This document shows positions 32,485-40,385 of a stretch of 64,000 bases of DNA, in pieces. The stretch is from assembly GCF_002192415.1 (NCBI RefSeq), contig NZ_CP021780.1:2294001-2358000 (forward strand), given 5' to 3'. The notes beneath the pieces were generated by a model that worked only from the letters and a program-made list of their open reading frames with translations, was not told the DNA's origin and searched no databases. Made by a program: the position numbers and the translations under genes. The DNA is from Paenibacillus donghaensis (GTDB lineage: Bacteria; Bacillota; Bacilli; Paenibacillales; Paenibacillaceae). How positions within the stretch are numbered: the stretch's first letter is position 1; the number at the start of each line of letters is the position of its first letter.

Positions 32485-33831
32485 GTGAGATGGTTGACCA
32501 AATGGGGCTGGATTCTGTTCTACATCGTGCTGATGGCGGGTGCGGTGATCTTTATAACCTACGGGGACCGGGAACCGATCGAAGATAACTCTCCCGAGAA
32601 AATCACCCTGACGTTCCGCCATTTCTGGATTAAGGAGCACGATCGGCCGCTGCTCAGTATCTTTGAGGAGGTTGTCGACGGGTACCAGGAGGCTCACCCC
32701 AACGTGAAGGTGAACTTTGAAGGGCTGGACCAGACGATCCATCGTGAGCAGAAGCTGAAGAGTGAGATGGTGACCGGTACGCCGCCGGATATGTTTGTGC
32801 TGTTCGGTGGAGCGGAGATCGAGCCTTATGTGCGTTCCAGTCGGCTGCTGGACTTGACCGATTTCGCTGCGGAGAACGGACTGCGCAACCAGTTCAAGGA
32901 TCTGCATCTGTGGACCTTCAACAACCATTTATACGGTCTGCCGATCGAAGGCAATGCGGAGCCGCTCTATTTCAATAAAAGAATCTTCAGCGAGTTGGGC
33001 ATTGAGCCGCCGGCAACGCTTGCGGAACTCGATGATGCCATACTGCAGCTGAAGGCGGGCGGGTATATTCCGTTCGCGCTGGGGAATGAGGACCGCTGGC
33101 CGGCCGGGATTTTTGCCCATTATCTGATGGACCGTTATGCCGGTCCGGTGCTGATTCAGAAGCTGGTCGGCGGGCAGGATCAGGCCACCTTCCAGAACAT
33201 GTATTATCTGAAGGCCTTTCAGCATCTGGAGAACTGGATCAAGGAGGAGGCCTTCAGCCCAGGCTCCAATGAGCTGTCCACTGAACAAGCCGTAAGCCTG
33301 TTCACGAGCGGGAAGGCGGCGATGTATCTGAACGGGAACTGGGACATCAATCTGTTCACGGGCGAGACCGCTCCGGCCGACTTCCAGAATCAGGTAGGCG
33401 TGATTCCGTTTCCGGCGATGACCTCGCGGGAGGAGCCTTCGATTGCCGGGGGCTATACGATTGGAATCGGATTATCCTCCACGCTGAGCGGAGCCAAGCT
33501 CGATGCGGCGCTGGAGCTGATGAAGGTCTTATACACGAAGGAAGTGCAGATGCGGATTGTGTATGAGGGGCTGCGGATTCCCTCGATGCGAATCAATGTT
33601 GATCCGGATACCACCGGTCCGGTCTTCGCCCAGGTGATGCAGATGATGGAAGAGAATACACAGAGCTTTGTTCCGTATGATAATTTGCTCTCGCCTGAGG
33701 TGAAGAAGCGGTTTCTGAGTGTAATCGAAGAAATGATCGGTGGCGGGATGCAGGCAGAGCAGGCCCTGAATGAGCTGCAGGCTGTATCCATGCAATATTG
33801 GAATCTGATCCGAAGCTCAACAGTTCAATAA
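32485..33831 (+). CDS. Membrane-anchored ABC-type substrate-binding protein within the kinase-regulator cluster
   Basis: The 448-residue protein has an N-terminal membrane helix (WILFYIVLMAGAVIFITYG) but no lipobox, then a family 1 binding fold: KITLTFRHFWIKEHD, VVDGYQEAHPNVKVNFEGLD, ETVTGTPPDMFVLF-like core and LYFNKRIFSELGIEPPATLAELDD. It sits between the histidine kinase and the response regulator and likely presents a sugar to the kinase sensor domain rather than to the transporter; this is inference. GTG 32485 follows GGAGGAGGG by 7 bases, so it is preferred to the upstream ATG. Confidence 0.85.
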   Translation: MRWLTKWGWILFYIVLMAGAVIFITYGDREPIEDNSPEKITLTFRHFWIKEHDRPLLSIFEEVVDGYQEAHPNVKVNFEGLDQTIHREQKLKSEMVTGTPPDMFVLFGGAEIEPYVRSSRLLDLTDFAAENGLRNQFKDLHLWTFNNHLYGLPIEGNAEPLYFNKRIFSELGIEPPATLAELDDAILQLKAGGYIPFALGNEDRWPAGIFAHYLMDRYAGPVLIQKLVGGQDQATFQNMYYLKAFQHLENWIKEEAFSPGSNELSTEQAVSLFTSGKAAMYLNGNWDINLFTGETAPADFQNQVGVIPFPAMTSREEPSIAGGYTIGIGLSSTLSGAKLDAALELMKVLYTKEVQMRIVYEGLRIPSMRINVDPDTTGPVFAQVMQMMEENTQSFVPYDNLLSPEVKKRFLSVIEEMIGGGMQAEQALNELQAVSMQYWNLIRSSTVQ

Positions 33832-33847
33832 TTCTGGGGTGCCATGG

Positions 33848-35446
33848 ATGGGCGCACTGCAAGAGAAATATAAAGTTCTGCTGGTCGATGACGAACCGAT
33901 TATTCTGCGCAGCCTGAAGGTAGCGATCCCATGGGAGGAGCTACAGCTGGAAATCGTAGGCGAAGCGAGAAACGGGGAAGTGGCGCTGAATTTGATTGGC
34001 GAGATGAAGCCGCATATTGTAATCAGTGATATCCGCATGCCGGTCATTGACGGCATTGCTCTAATGAAGGAAGTGCTGTCGCAGAACTCGAAGCTGATCT
34101 TCATCTTCATCAGCGGCTACGGGGAGTTTGAATATGCCAGAGAAGCGCTGCGGCAGGGGGCGTTCGACTATTTGCTGAAGCCGATTGACCATGACGAGCT
34201 GGCCCAGATGCTGGAGCGGGCGCGGACGAAGCTGGACCGCCAGAAGGAGAATGAGCAGCTGATGCATTCGGTGCAGATGCTCTCCATGCTGGCCAGAGAG
34301 CGGATGTTCGCCGAGTTCACCCTTGGCAACCCGCGGCCGCTGCAGCATCTGCAATGGCTGGAGAACAGCGAGCTGGAGGGCGAATATTTCATGGCTGTCG
34401 TTCAGCTGGACGACTATGCCGCCCTGACCGCCGGATGGAGCGCAGAGGAGAAACGGTTATGGCTGTTCGCGATCCGCAACATCGTGGAGGAGTGGTCGCT
34501 TGAGCACGGCGTGCTGACGGTCTTTCCTTTTCATAACGGAGAGTGGATTCTGTTATTCCCGGGCAGTCTGAACAGCAGCAAGCGGGAGCTGGGCGAGCAG
34601 CTGGTCACCGGAATCAAACGGTACTCGAAGCTGTCCTGTTCTGTTGGCATCAGCCGCACCACCCAGGGCATCGATCAGCTGAGTACGATCTATCCGCAAG
34701 CTGCGAAAGCGCTGTATCAGCGCTTTTATTCTGGGCATGAGGGTGTGTTCATTGATGAAGAAACCGCTGTCTCCGAGAGTCGGGAGATCAAATATCCGAA
34801 GGAGCTGGAGGCTGCACTGATTGAGAGCATGCGCACACTGGACAGAGTGCGCATGCTGGCGTTGTTTGATGAGATGGCCTTGTTTATCGGCGAACAGGCT
34901 GCGCCCAAGGAAATGGCCGAACGGCTGATTGTGGAGATGGCCGTGGTGCTGTACCGGCAATTCGAGCATATGAACAACCAGACGCAGTGGTCGCTGGAGC
35001 GGCTGCTGGGCAAGCTGCACACGCTTGGAACCTTAAGCGACATGATTGCGGCGCTGAAGGAGGAATTCGAAGAGTGGATGAAGCAGGGCAACAAACCGGT
35101 CAGCCGCGAGGACGGGCGCAGCGTGGTGGAGAAGTCGAAGCGTTATATCGAGAGCAACTACCACAAGGATCTCAGCATGGAGGAGGTCTCGGAGCTGGCT
35201 GATCTCAGCATTAGCCACTTCTGCACCTTGTTCAAGCAGGTCTCGGGGTATACCTTTCTGGAGTATGTAACCCATTGCCGGATGGAGAAGGCCAAATATA
35301 TACTGCAGAACAGCAATGTCAAGGTATATCAGGTTGCACCGCTGGTAGGCTATCAGGACCCGCGTTATTTCACCCAGGTGTTCAAGAAGGCAACTGGCCA
35401 GACTCCTTCGGAATACCGGGAAGAGCATACGAAACAGGCGAATTAA
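33848..35446 (+). CDS. YesN-like response regulator with AraC-type DNA-binding domain
   Basis: The 532-residue regulator has a receiver domain (YKVLLVDDEPIILRSL, phosphoacceptor Asp61 in VISDIRMP, and FDYLLKPIDH), a long central helical region and a C-terminal pair of AraC helix-turn-helices: RYIESNYHKDLSMEEVSELA, SISHFCTLFKQVSGYTFLEYV and VGYQDPRYFTQVFKKATGQTPSEY. It should activate the upstream sugar transporter promoter when phosphorylated. The ATG at 33848 has GGGG about 8 bases before it; a GTG at 33839 is a less likely start. Confidence 0.9.
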   Translation: MGALQEKYKVLLVDDEPIILRSLKVAIPWEELQLEIVGEARNGEVALNLIGEMKPHIVISDIRMPVIDGIALMKEVLSQNSKLIFIFISGYGEFEYAREALRQGAFDYLLKPIDHDELAQMLERARTKLDRQKENEQLMHSVQMLSMLARERMFAEFTLGNPRPLQHLQWLENSELEGEYFMAVVQLDDYAALTAGWSAEEKRLWLFAIRNIVEEWSLEHGVLTVFPFHNGEWILLFPGSLNSSKRELGEQLVTGIKRYSKLSCSVGISRTTQGIDQLSTIYPQAAKALYQRFYSGHEGVFIDEETAVSESREIKYPKELEAALIESMRTLDRVRMLALFDEMALFIGEQAAPKEMAERLIVEMAVVLYRQFEHMNNQTQWSLERLLGKLHTLGTLSDMIAALKEEFEEWMKQGNKPVSREDGRSVVEKSKRYIESNYHKDLSMEEVSELADLSISHFCTLFKQVSGYTFLEYVTHCRMEKAKYILQNSNVKVYQVAPLVGYQDPRYFTQVFKKATGQTPSEYREEHTKQAN

Positions 35447-35454
35447 GCACACTA

Positions 35455-35505
35455 GACCGCCTTGTCCCTAGCAGAATCATTTGGCTGGGGACGAGGCGGT
35501 TTTTA
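35455..35505 (+). terminator. Terminator of the sugar transport/regulator cluster
   Basis: GACCGCCTTGTCCCTAGC pairs with GGCTGGGGACGAGGCGGTTT around AGAATCATT, followed by TTTT. It starts 8 bases after the regulator stop. Confidence 0.85.
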
Positions 35506-35535
35506 AAATACGGGGGATGTCTGGATGAAATCAAA

Positions 35536-35720
35536 TTCCTGCGTTTATACATCTTTTTAGGGAAGGACAGTTCGATCTGACGGAATACCTGCGAAAATAC
35601 ATCTTTTTCTCGTACAGTTCGACTTTTAAACCGATAAGCACTCAATTACCTGTATTTTTGCAGGAATATTCGTCTATAGGCGCGAATTCTCTGAAATACC
35701 TGCACTTTTGCAGCTTTGCC
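35536..35720. repeat. Short repeated motif ATACCTGC...ATCTTTTT / TTTTGCAGG
   Basis: Four related copies: ATTCCTGCGTTTATACATCT (~35543), ATACCTGCGAAAATACATCT (~35585), TACCTGTATTTTTGCAGGAA (~35647) and ATACCTGCACTTTTGCAG (~35695). The third and fourth are also small hairpins (CCTGxA / TxCAGG). No gene is supported here. Confidence 0.6.
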
Positions 35721-35724
35721 GGTT

Positions 35725-35937
35725 AAACCCACTAGTATGGCCTGTTTTGCCGATACAGCGGCTTATGCGGTCCGCTAGACTCCAAACCATTGCAGAAGGA
35801 GGAATTAGGAGCTATAGGGTCCGCTAGGACGTGGGTTACCTGAAGTTCGGGTGGGGGGAGGGTTTGGATTAAAGTAGCGCGATCCCCTAACATTCTTGAG
35901 TAACCTTCTATATCCTAGCAGGTCCTGAGTAGTAACC
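35725..35937 (+). repeat. 213-bp dispersed repeat, copy B
   Basis: Matches copy A at 23306-23519 end to end, in the same orientation, with substitutions scattered throughout. It ends in GGTCCTGAGTAGTAACC (35921-35937), 21 bases before the start of the next open frame, and has no matching left GGTTACTACT end nearby. Confidence 0.85.
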
Positions 35938-35957
35938 AGGGCTTAATCTAAAAAACA

Positions 35958-36809
35958 GTGGAAGACTCTAAGAGTCCGCAGCAGACGGCCTGGGTATGTG
36001 TTCAGGACCCGATGAAGAATAATATGGATTATGTGCTGCCGCTGTACGGGCGGGCGCAGTTGGATAAGGTCAAAGCGATCCGCAGCATCACTGGCGACTA
36101 TATAGGGAATATCGGGCAGCAGTCTGTCTTTCATCAGCAGGATCTGTTTAATTCCAAGAAAGCAGACAAGCTTGATCTGCTGGAAATTGTCCAAGGGCAA
36201 TTGAAGAAGCGGACGGTGGTCAAGCTGCCTCTTCCGCAGTGCGAAAGTCTCACCATAGACGCCGATCAAAACCTGCAGGCGTTCTCTCGTGAGAATGGAG
36301 GGCTGCTGCAACGCCAGCTGCAGCCGGACGGCCAGCTCCTGCGGCAACGTGTGATTGAGCTGGAATGTGATCTGTTTCTGGTCTTATCCGCTTCTTTTGA
36401 ACAGGGCACTGAGTTGATAGCCGTTACGGACCTGCAGTTGGAATACGTCACTGTACAGCCAGGCGGACAAATCAACCGCAAGCTGCTGATCACACTGGGG
36501 ACGGAGATATATTCCATCTGGAGCGCCGAGAAGCTGGAAGGATCGTGTTACCTGTTCCGGTTCACCCATGAATCAGGCAATGGCTGGGCGGTTCTGCAGG
36601 GCGGAGAGCTTACCTCGTTGTTCATCACAACTGGCGATGGGGTGTACACAGACCGCATCAGCAAGGAAGTGATCGACCTTGGCGATCAGCCTGTCGTGCT
36701 GTCGGACCTTACGGCTTCTGTTGCCGGCCATTATACTGTCCAATTATATGAGCAAGCACCCAGATTAGAGACGGTACGGACAATATACTTACTGACCAAG
36801 CGGCTATAA
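35958..36809 (+). CDS. Unrecognised protein of ~283 residues, possibly 5'-truncated
   Basis: I do not recognise this protein. It is moderately acidic, Gln/Leu-rich, and without signal peptide or membrane helix. Short beta-rich stretches (VIELECDLFLVLSASF, TDLQLEYVTVQPGGQ, TIYLLTKRL) suggest a beta-sandwich. The GTG start has no ribosome site, a stop lies two codons before it, and the 213-bp repeat ends only 21 bases upstream. Either the original promoter and N-terminus were replaced by the repeat, or the start is further in (ATG 36012 also lacks a site). The coding pattern itself looks normal to the end. Confidence 0.5.
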   Translation: MEDSKSPQQTAWVCVQDPMKNNMDYVLPLYGRAQLDKVKAIRSITGDYIGNIGQQSVFHQQDLFNSKKADKLDLLEIVQGQLKKRTVVKLPLPQCESLTIDADQNLQAFSRENGGLLQRQLQPDGQLLRQRVIELECDLFLVLSASFEQGTELIAVTDLQLEYVTVQPGGQINRKLLITLGTEIYSIWSAEKLEGSCYLFRFTHESGNGWAVLQGGELTSLFITTGDGVYTDRISKEVIDLGDQPVVLSDLTASVAGHYTVQLYEQAPRLETVRTIYLLTKRL

Positions 36810-36851
36810 TAAGCTATCCTGCCCAGAGGTTTTCCGGTCGATCGCCACTTC

Positions 36852-36879
36852 AGGGACTATGACATATGTCATAGTCCCT
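36852..36879. promoter_or_regulatory. Perfect 28-bp palindrome upstream of the desaturase (probable DesR operator)
   Basis: The left half AGGGACTATGACAT (36852-36865) is exactly complementary to the right half ATGTCATAGTCCCT (36866-36879). There is no T-tract, so it is not a terminator. It lies ~100 bases before the desaturase ATG, whose regulator DesR is encoded downstream. DesR binds as a dimer to inverted repeats upstream of des in B. subtilis, so an operator role is a good inference. Confidence 0.65.
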
Positions 36880-36977
36880 AGTTGATGTTTATGACTTATA
36901 GGGTGACACTTTTTTACCTATACTTAGCATATAAGAATACACCTGAACCCGGACATCACAAGGAGGATACTATACAG

Positions 36978-38045
36978 ATGACTACCAAACAGACATCCCA
37001 GCTCTCCAGTCTCAAAAAAAGCGTTGCCCCTTACGAAAAAAATAATCGCAATGCGAGCATAAGGCAGCTCATCAACAGCCTGGGGCCGCTTGTGCTCTCC
37101 TGGAGCGCCGCTTATTTCAGCCTTTCCGTATCCTATTGGCTTACCCTTGTCTTCGCCGTTATCACGGCCGGATTCGTAATCCGTACCTTTATTATTTGCC
37201 ACGACTGCTGTCATGGCTCCTTCTTCAAGAGCCGTAAGGCCAATGATATCGTGGGCACCATTACGGGCATCGTATCACTGGTCCCCTACCGTCAGTGGAA
37301 GCACAGCCACTCCATTCACCATGCGGGCAGCAGCAACCTCGACAAAAGAGGGATCGGCGATATCTGGATTATGACCGTGGAGGAATATGAGGCTGCGAGT
37401 GCCTGGAAACGTCTGTATTACCGCATTTACCGTAATCCGCTGGTTATCTTCGGGATCGGACCGATTGCTGTGTTCGTGATCCAGTACCGCTTCAATGCCA
37501 AAGGTGCAAGACGCAAGGAACGCATGAACACCTATATAACCAACCTGTCCATCGCTGCACTTTACGGCGGAATGATCTGGCTGATCGGCTGGCAGGCCTT
37601 CCTGCTGGTACATCTCCCGATTGTGTTCATCTCCGGTTTCCTCGGCATCTGGCTGTTCTATGTGCAGCATCAGTTTGAGGATACCTTCTTCGAGAAGGAA
37701 GACGAATGGAGTTATGTGAAGGCTGCCGTGGAAGGAAGCTCATACTACAAGCTGCCTAAGCTGCTGCAGTGGTTCACCGGGAATATCGGCTTCCATCATG
37801 TCCATCACTTAAGCCCGAAGGTGCCTAACTATAACCTGGAGAAGGCACATAATGCTACACCGCCGTTGCAGCAGGCAACCACGATTACGATCGGTACCAG
37901 CCTGAAGGCGATCCGTTTCCGCTTATGGGATGAGGAGAGCAAGCAGTTCATCAGCTTTAAGCAGAACAAGGCCAGAATGCGCGAACTGAAGTCGGCAGCA
38001 GAAGAGCTGCTGAAGGTTCGTACCCGGAGACTGCAAGGGGAATAA
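36978..38045 (+). CDS. des: Membrane acyl-lipid desaturase (B. subtilis Des-like)
   Basis: The 355-residue membrane enzyme has the three histidine boxes of the acyl-lipid desaturases: HDCCH in IICHDCCHGSFF, HSHSIHH and HHVHH in GFHHVHHL, which hold the di-iron centre. Pairs of hydrophobic helices lie between the boxes. It should introduce a cis double bond into membrane phospholipid acyl chains, increasing fluidity in the cold. AGGAGG lies before ATG 36978. It is followed by the desK-desR pair on the same strand and preceded by a long palindrome, as expected for a DesKR-regulated gene. Confidence 0.9.
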   Translation: MTTKQTSQLSSLKKSVAPYEKNNRNASIRQLINSLGPLVLSWSAAYFSLSVSYWLTLVFAVITAGFVIRTFIICHDCCHGSFFKSRKANDIVGTITGIVSLVPYRQWKHSHSIHHAGSSNLDKRGIGDIWIMTVEEYEAASAWKRLYYRIYRNPLVIFGIGPIAVFVIQYRFNAKGARRKERMNTYITNLSIAALYGGMIWLIGWQAFLLVHLPIVFISGFLGIWLFYVQHQFEDTFFEKEDEWSYVKAAVEGSSYYKLPKLLQWFTGNIGFHHVHHLSPKVPNYNLEKAHNATPPLQQATTITIGTSLKAIRFRLWDEESKQFISFKQNKARMRELKSAAEELLKVRTRRLQGE

Positions 38046-38081
38046 CATATGCCGGATATGAGCTGAGCACAGAGCAATAAA

Positions 38082-38137
38082 CAAGGGGGAGACCGGAGCC
38101 GGTTTGGGAACACAGGCTGTGTGCTTCCCCATTTGTT
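38082..38137 (+). terminator. Probable terminator between des and desK
   Basis: AACAAGGGGGA region pairs with CTTCCCCATTTGTT, with smaller inner stems (ACCGGAGCCGGT and ACACAGGCTGTGT), followed by GTGTTTT. The branched form makes it less certain than the others. Confidence 0.45.
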
Positions 38138-38208
38138 GTGTTTTGCCGGAAATCGGGCGATTTGTGCTAAAATAGAGATAATCTAATTCTGGCAAAAGGA
38201 TGGCTGAC

Positions 38209-39345
38209 ATGCAGAAGTGGCATCATATTTTTCATAAGAATACGGGCCTCAGCCCTTATGTGTGGGTCGTGTTTTACATCCTGCCTTTCTATTTCATCTT
38301 CCGCTCCTCCTCACCTTATCAGGTAGCATCAGGCATTGTAATGATTGTTGTATTTTTCGTCTGTTATGTCCTGTCCTTTGTCTCCAAAGGCTGGCTGGTT
38401 TACTTCTGGACAAGTGTGCAGATTGTGGTATCGATTGCGATGACCCTGCTGTTTGGCTATGTTTATTTCTCGCTGTTCCTGGCTTTTTTTATCGGCAATA
38501 TTCAGAATCGGGCGGGCTTCTTCACCCTGTATTCTATCCATCTGACGACCACGATCATTGCAATCAATTATGAGCTGATCACGCGCAATCCGGTGTTTAT
38601 CAATCAGCTGCCGTTTGTGCTGGTCAGCATGATTGCTGTGATTCTGTTGCCGATCAGCACCTATAACAAGAACAACCATGACAAGCTGCAGGTGAAGCTG
38701 GAGGATGCCAACAAACGGATCTCCGAGCTGGTGAAGATTGAGGAGCGGCAGCGGATCGCCCGTGATCTGCATGACACCCTGGGGCAGAAGCTCTCGCTGA
38801 TCGGACTCAAAAGTGATCTCGCCAGCAAGCTGGTCCACAAAAACCCTGCCCAGGCCGTCACGGAAATGAATGATGTACGCCAAACGGCTCGCAGTGCGCT
38901 TAAGGAGGTGCGGGAGATGGTCACGCAGATGCGCGGCATCCGGCTGGAGGATGAGATCATCCGCGTAAAGCAGCTGCTGGCGGCGGCAGAGATTGAGTTC
39001 GAGCTGGAAGGCAATCCGAAGCTGACCAACACGTCTCTGATTACCGAAAATGTTGTCAGCATGTGCATTAAGGAGGCAGTCACCAATGTGGTGAGACACA
39101 GCGGGGCGGAAACCTGCCGCATCCTGATCGAGCCGTCGCGTACCGAGCTGACGATCCGGATCAAGGACAACGGCGCCGGGATTCCCGGCAACAATATATA
39201 TGCTAAAGGCCATGGCCTGCAAGGAATGAGAGAACGTCTTGAATTTGTAAATGGCAGCATGGATATTCAACGTGATCAAGGCACGACACTCGTAATTAAA
39301 GTGCCCAACGTCTTCCAGCAGCCGGAACCGGAGGTAGTTATATAA
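38209..39345 (+). CDS. desK: DesK-like thermosensor histidine kinase
   Basis: The ~378-residue kinase has five hydrophobic helices in the first ~150 residues (from YVWVVFYILPFYFIF) and a HisKA_3 dimerisation domain with the phosphoacceptor in ERQRIARDLHDTLGQKL (His188). The HATPase has CIKEAVTNVVRHSG, IKDNGAGIPG and GHGLQGMRERLE. In B. subtilis DesK senses membrane thickness and phosphorylates DesR at low temperature. AAAGGA is 8 bases before ATG 38209; the ATG 9 bases upstream is too close. Its stop shares one base with the desR start. Confidence 0.9.
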   Translation: MQKWHHIFHKNTGLSPYVWVVFYILPFYFIFRSSSPYQVASGIVMIVVFFVCYVLSFVSKGWLVYFWTSVQIVVSIAMTLLFGYVYFSLFLAFFIGNIQNRAGFFTLYSIHLTTTIIAINYELITRNPVFINQLPFVLVSMIAVILLPISTYNKNNHDKLQVKLEDANKRISELVKIEERQRIARDLHDTLGQKLSLIGLKSDLASKLVHKNPAQAVTEMNDVRQTARSALKEVREMVTQMRGIRLEDEIIRVKQLLAAAEIEFELEGNPKLTNTSLITENVVSMCIKEAVTNVVRHSGAETCRILIEPSRTELTIRIKDNGAGIPGNNIYAKGHGLQGMRERLEFVNGSMDIQRDQGTTLVIKVPNVFQQPEPEVVI

Positions 39346-39947
39346 TGATAACCATAGTTATTGCTGAGGATCAGCGGATGCTGCTCGGTGCACTGGCATC
39401 TCTCTTGGACCTGGAGGAAGATATGAAGGTAGTCGGCCGGGCCAGCAACGGGGAAGAGGCGGTCAAGCTGGTGGAGCAGCTTCATCCCGATATCTGTATT
39501 ATGGATATCGAGATGCCGGCCATGAGCGGGCTGGAGGCGGCGGAAGCACTGAAGCAGTCAGGCTGCAAAACGATGATTCTGACCACGTTTGCCCGGGCCG
39601 GTTATTTCGAACGGGCGGTGAAAGCGGGCGTGCATGCTTATTTGCTCAAGGACAGCCCAAGCGAGGAGCTGGCGCTGTCCATCCGCAGTGTGATGGCCGG
39701 ACGGCGGATGTATGCCCCTGAGCTGATGGATGAAGCGTACAGCGGTGAGACGAACCCGCTGACCCAGCGGGAGAAGGAAGTGCTCGGCCTGATCGCCGAC
39801 GGAAAGAACACGAAGGAGATCGCCAGCGAGTTGTATATCACCACCGGCACGGTCCGCAACTATATCTCCGTGATTCTCGACAAGCTGGATGTAGGTAACC
39901 GGATCGAAGCCATTACCCGGTTCAAGGAAAAGGGCTGGTTTAAGTGA
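39345..39947 (+). CDS. desR: DesR-like response regulator (NarL/LuxR type)
   Basis: The 200-residue regulator has a receiver domain (TIVIAEDQRMLLGALASLLD, phosphoacceptor near Asp53 in DICIMDIEMPAMSG, YLLKDSPSEE) and a LuxR-type HTH (NPLTQREKEVLGLIADGKNT, KEIASELYITTGTVRNYIS). When phosphorylated by DesK it should bind the palindrome upstream of des and activate transcription. The start codon overlaps the desK stop (TAATG). A terminator follows. Confidence 0.92.
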   Translation: MITIVIAEDQRMLLGALASLLDLEEDMKVVGRASNGEEAVKLVEQLHPDICIMDIEMPAMSGLEAAEALKQSGCKTMILTTFARAGYFERAVKAGVHAYLLKDSPSEELALSIRSVMAGRRMYAPELMDEAYSGETNPLTQREKEVLGLIADGKNTKEIASELYITTGTVRNYISVILDKLDVGNRIEAITRFKEKGWFK

Positions 39948-39975
39948 CTGGATAGCAGCTTGGCCTGAGCATGAC

Positions 39976-40018
39976 GAAATGGCTGGAAACCCGGGCAACC
40001 GGGATTTCCAGCCATTTC
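39976..40018. terminator. Terminator after desR
   Basis: GAAATGGCTGGAAA..CCGG pairs with CCGG..TTTCCAGCCATTTC around GCAA. It lies between desR and the convergent frameshifted gene; T-tracts are short on both sides. Confidence 0.7.
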
Positions 40019-40028
40019 AAGTCTGACG

Positions 40029-40369
40029 CTAACCTTTGGCATCCGGCTCGAAGAGTCCTTCTCTCTGCAGAAGCTTGTCCAGGAACGCAAACACGCCGCT
40101 GAGGATGGATAATGTAATGACATAAGACTTCGATACAGCCACTCCCTGCAGAATGGAACTGTCGCACAGCAGGAATAATACATACGCCGCTACCGAGCAT
40201 ACAAGAAATGAGCTGATTTCCGGGAATAGATGAGCACGAACACCATAAAGACAGCCATCCAGGTATAGAAGTACACCGGCAGCCTCCCGGTGAATAAATC
40301 ACTCAGCGACTGAAAGACCGTCTTCAAGATATGCAGGGCAAGATTAAACCATAAATTGGTGCTGCTCAT
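40029..40369 (-). pseudogene. Frameshifted gene for a small membrane protein (~112 residues if repaired)
   Basis: On the minus strand GGGAGGAG precedes ATG 40369. The frame reads MSSTNLWFNLALHILKTVF, then TWMAVFMVFVLIY, and then goes into a stop. A +1 frame continues without a break: FPEISSFLVCSVAAYVLFLL, GVAVSKSYVITLSILSGVFA, FLDKLLQREGLFEPDAKG and a stop at 40029. One T missing in the TATTCCC stretch (plus strand 40220-40228) explains the shift. The repaired product has three or four membrane helices and no family I recognise. Recent inactivation or a sequence error are both possible. Confidence 0.65.
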
Positions 40370-40385
40370 ATCGCTCCTCCCTTAC

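Noticed and set aside
39940..40302. Minus-strand 120-codon Cys/Ser-rich frame
   Set aside because: It is the wrong frame of the frameshifted membrane-protein gene and continues into the desR terminator.
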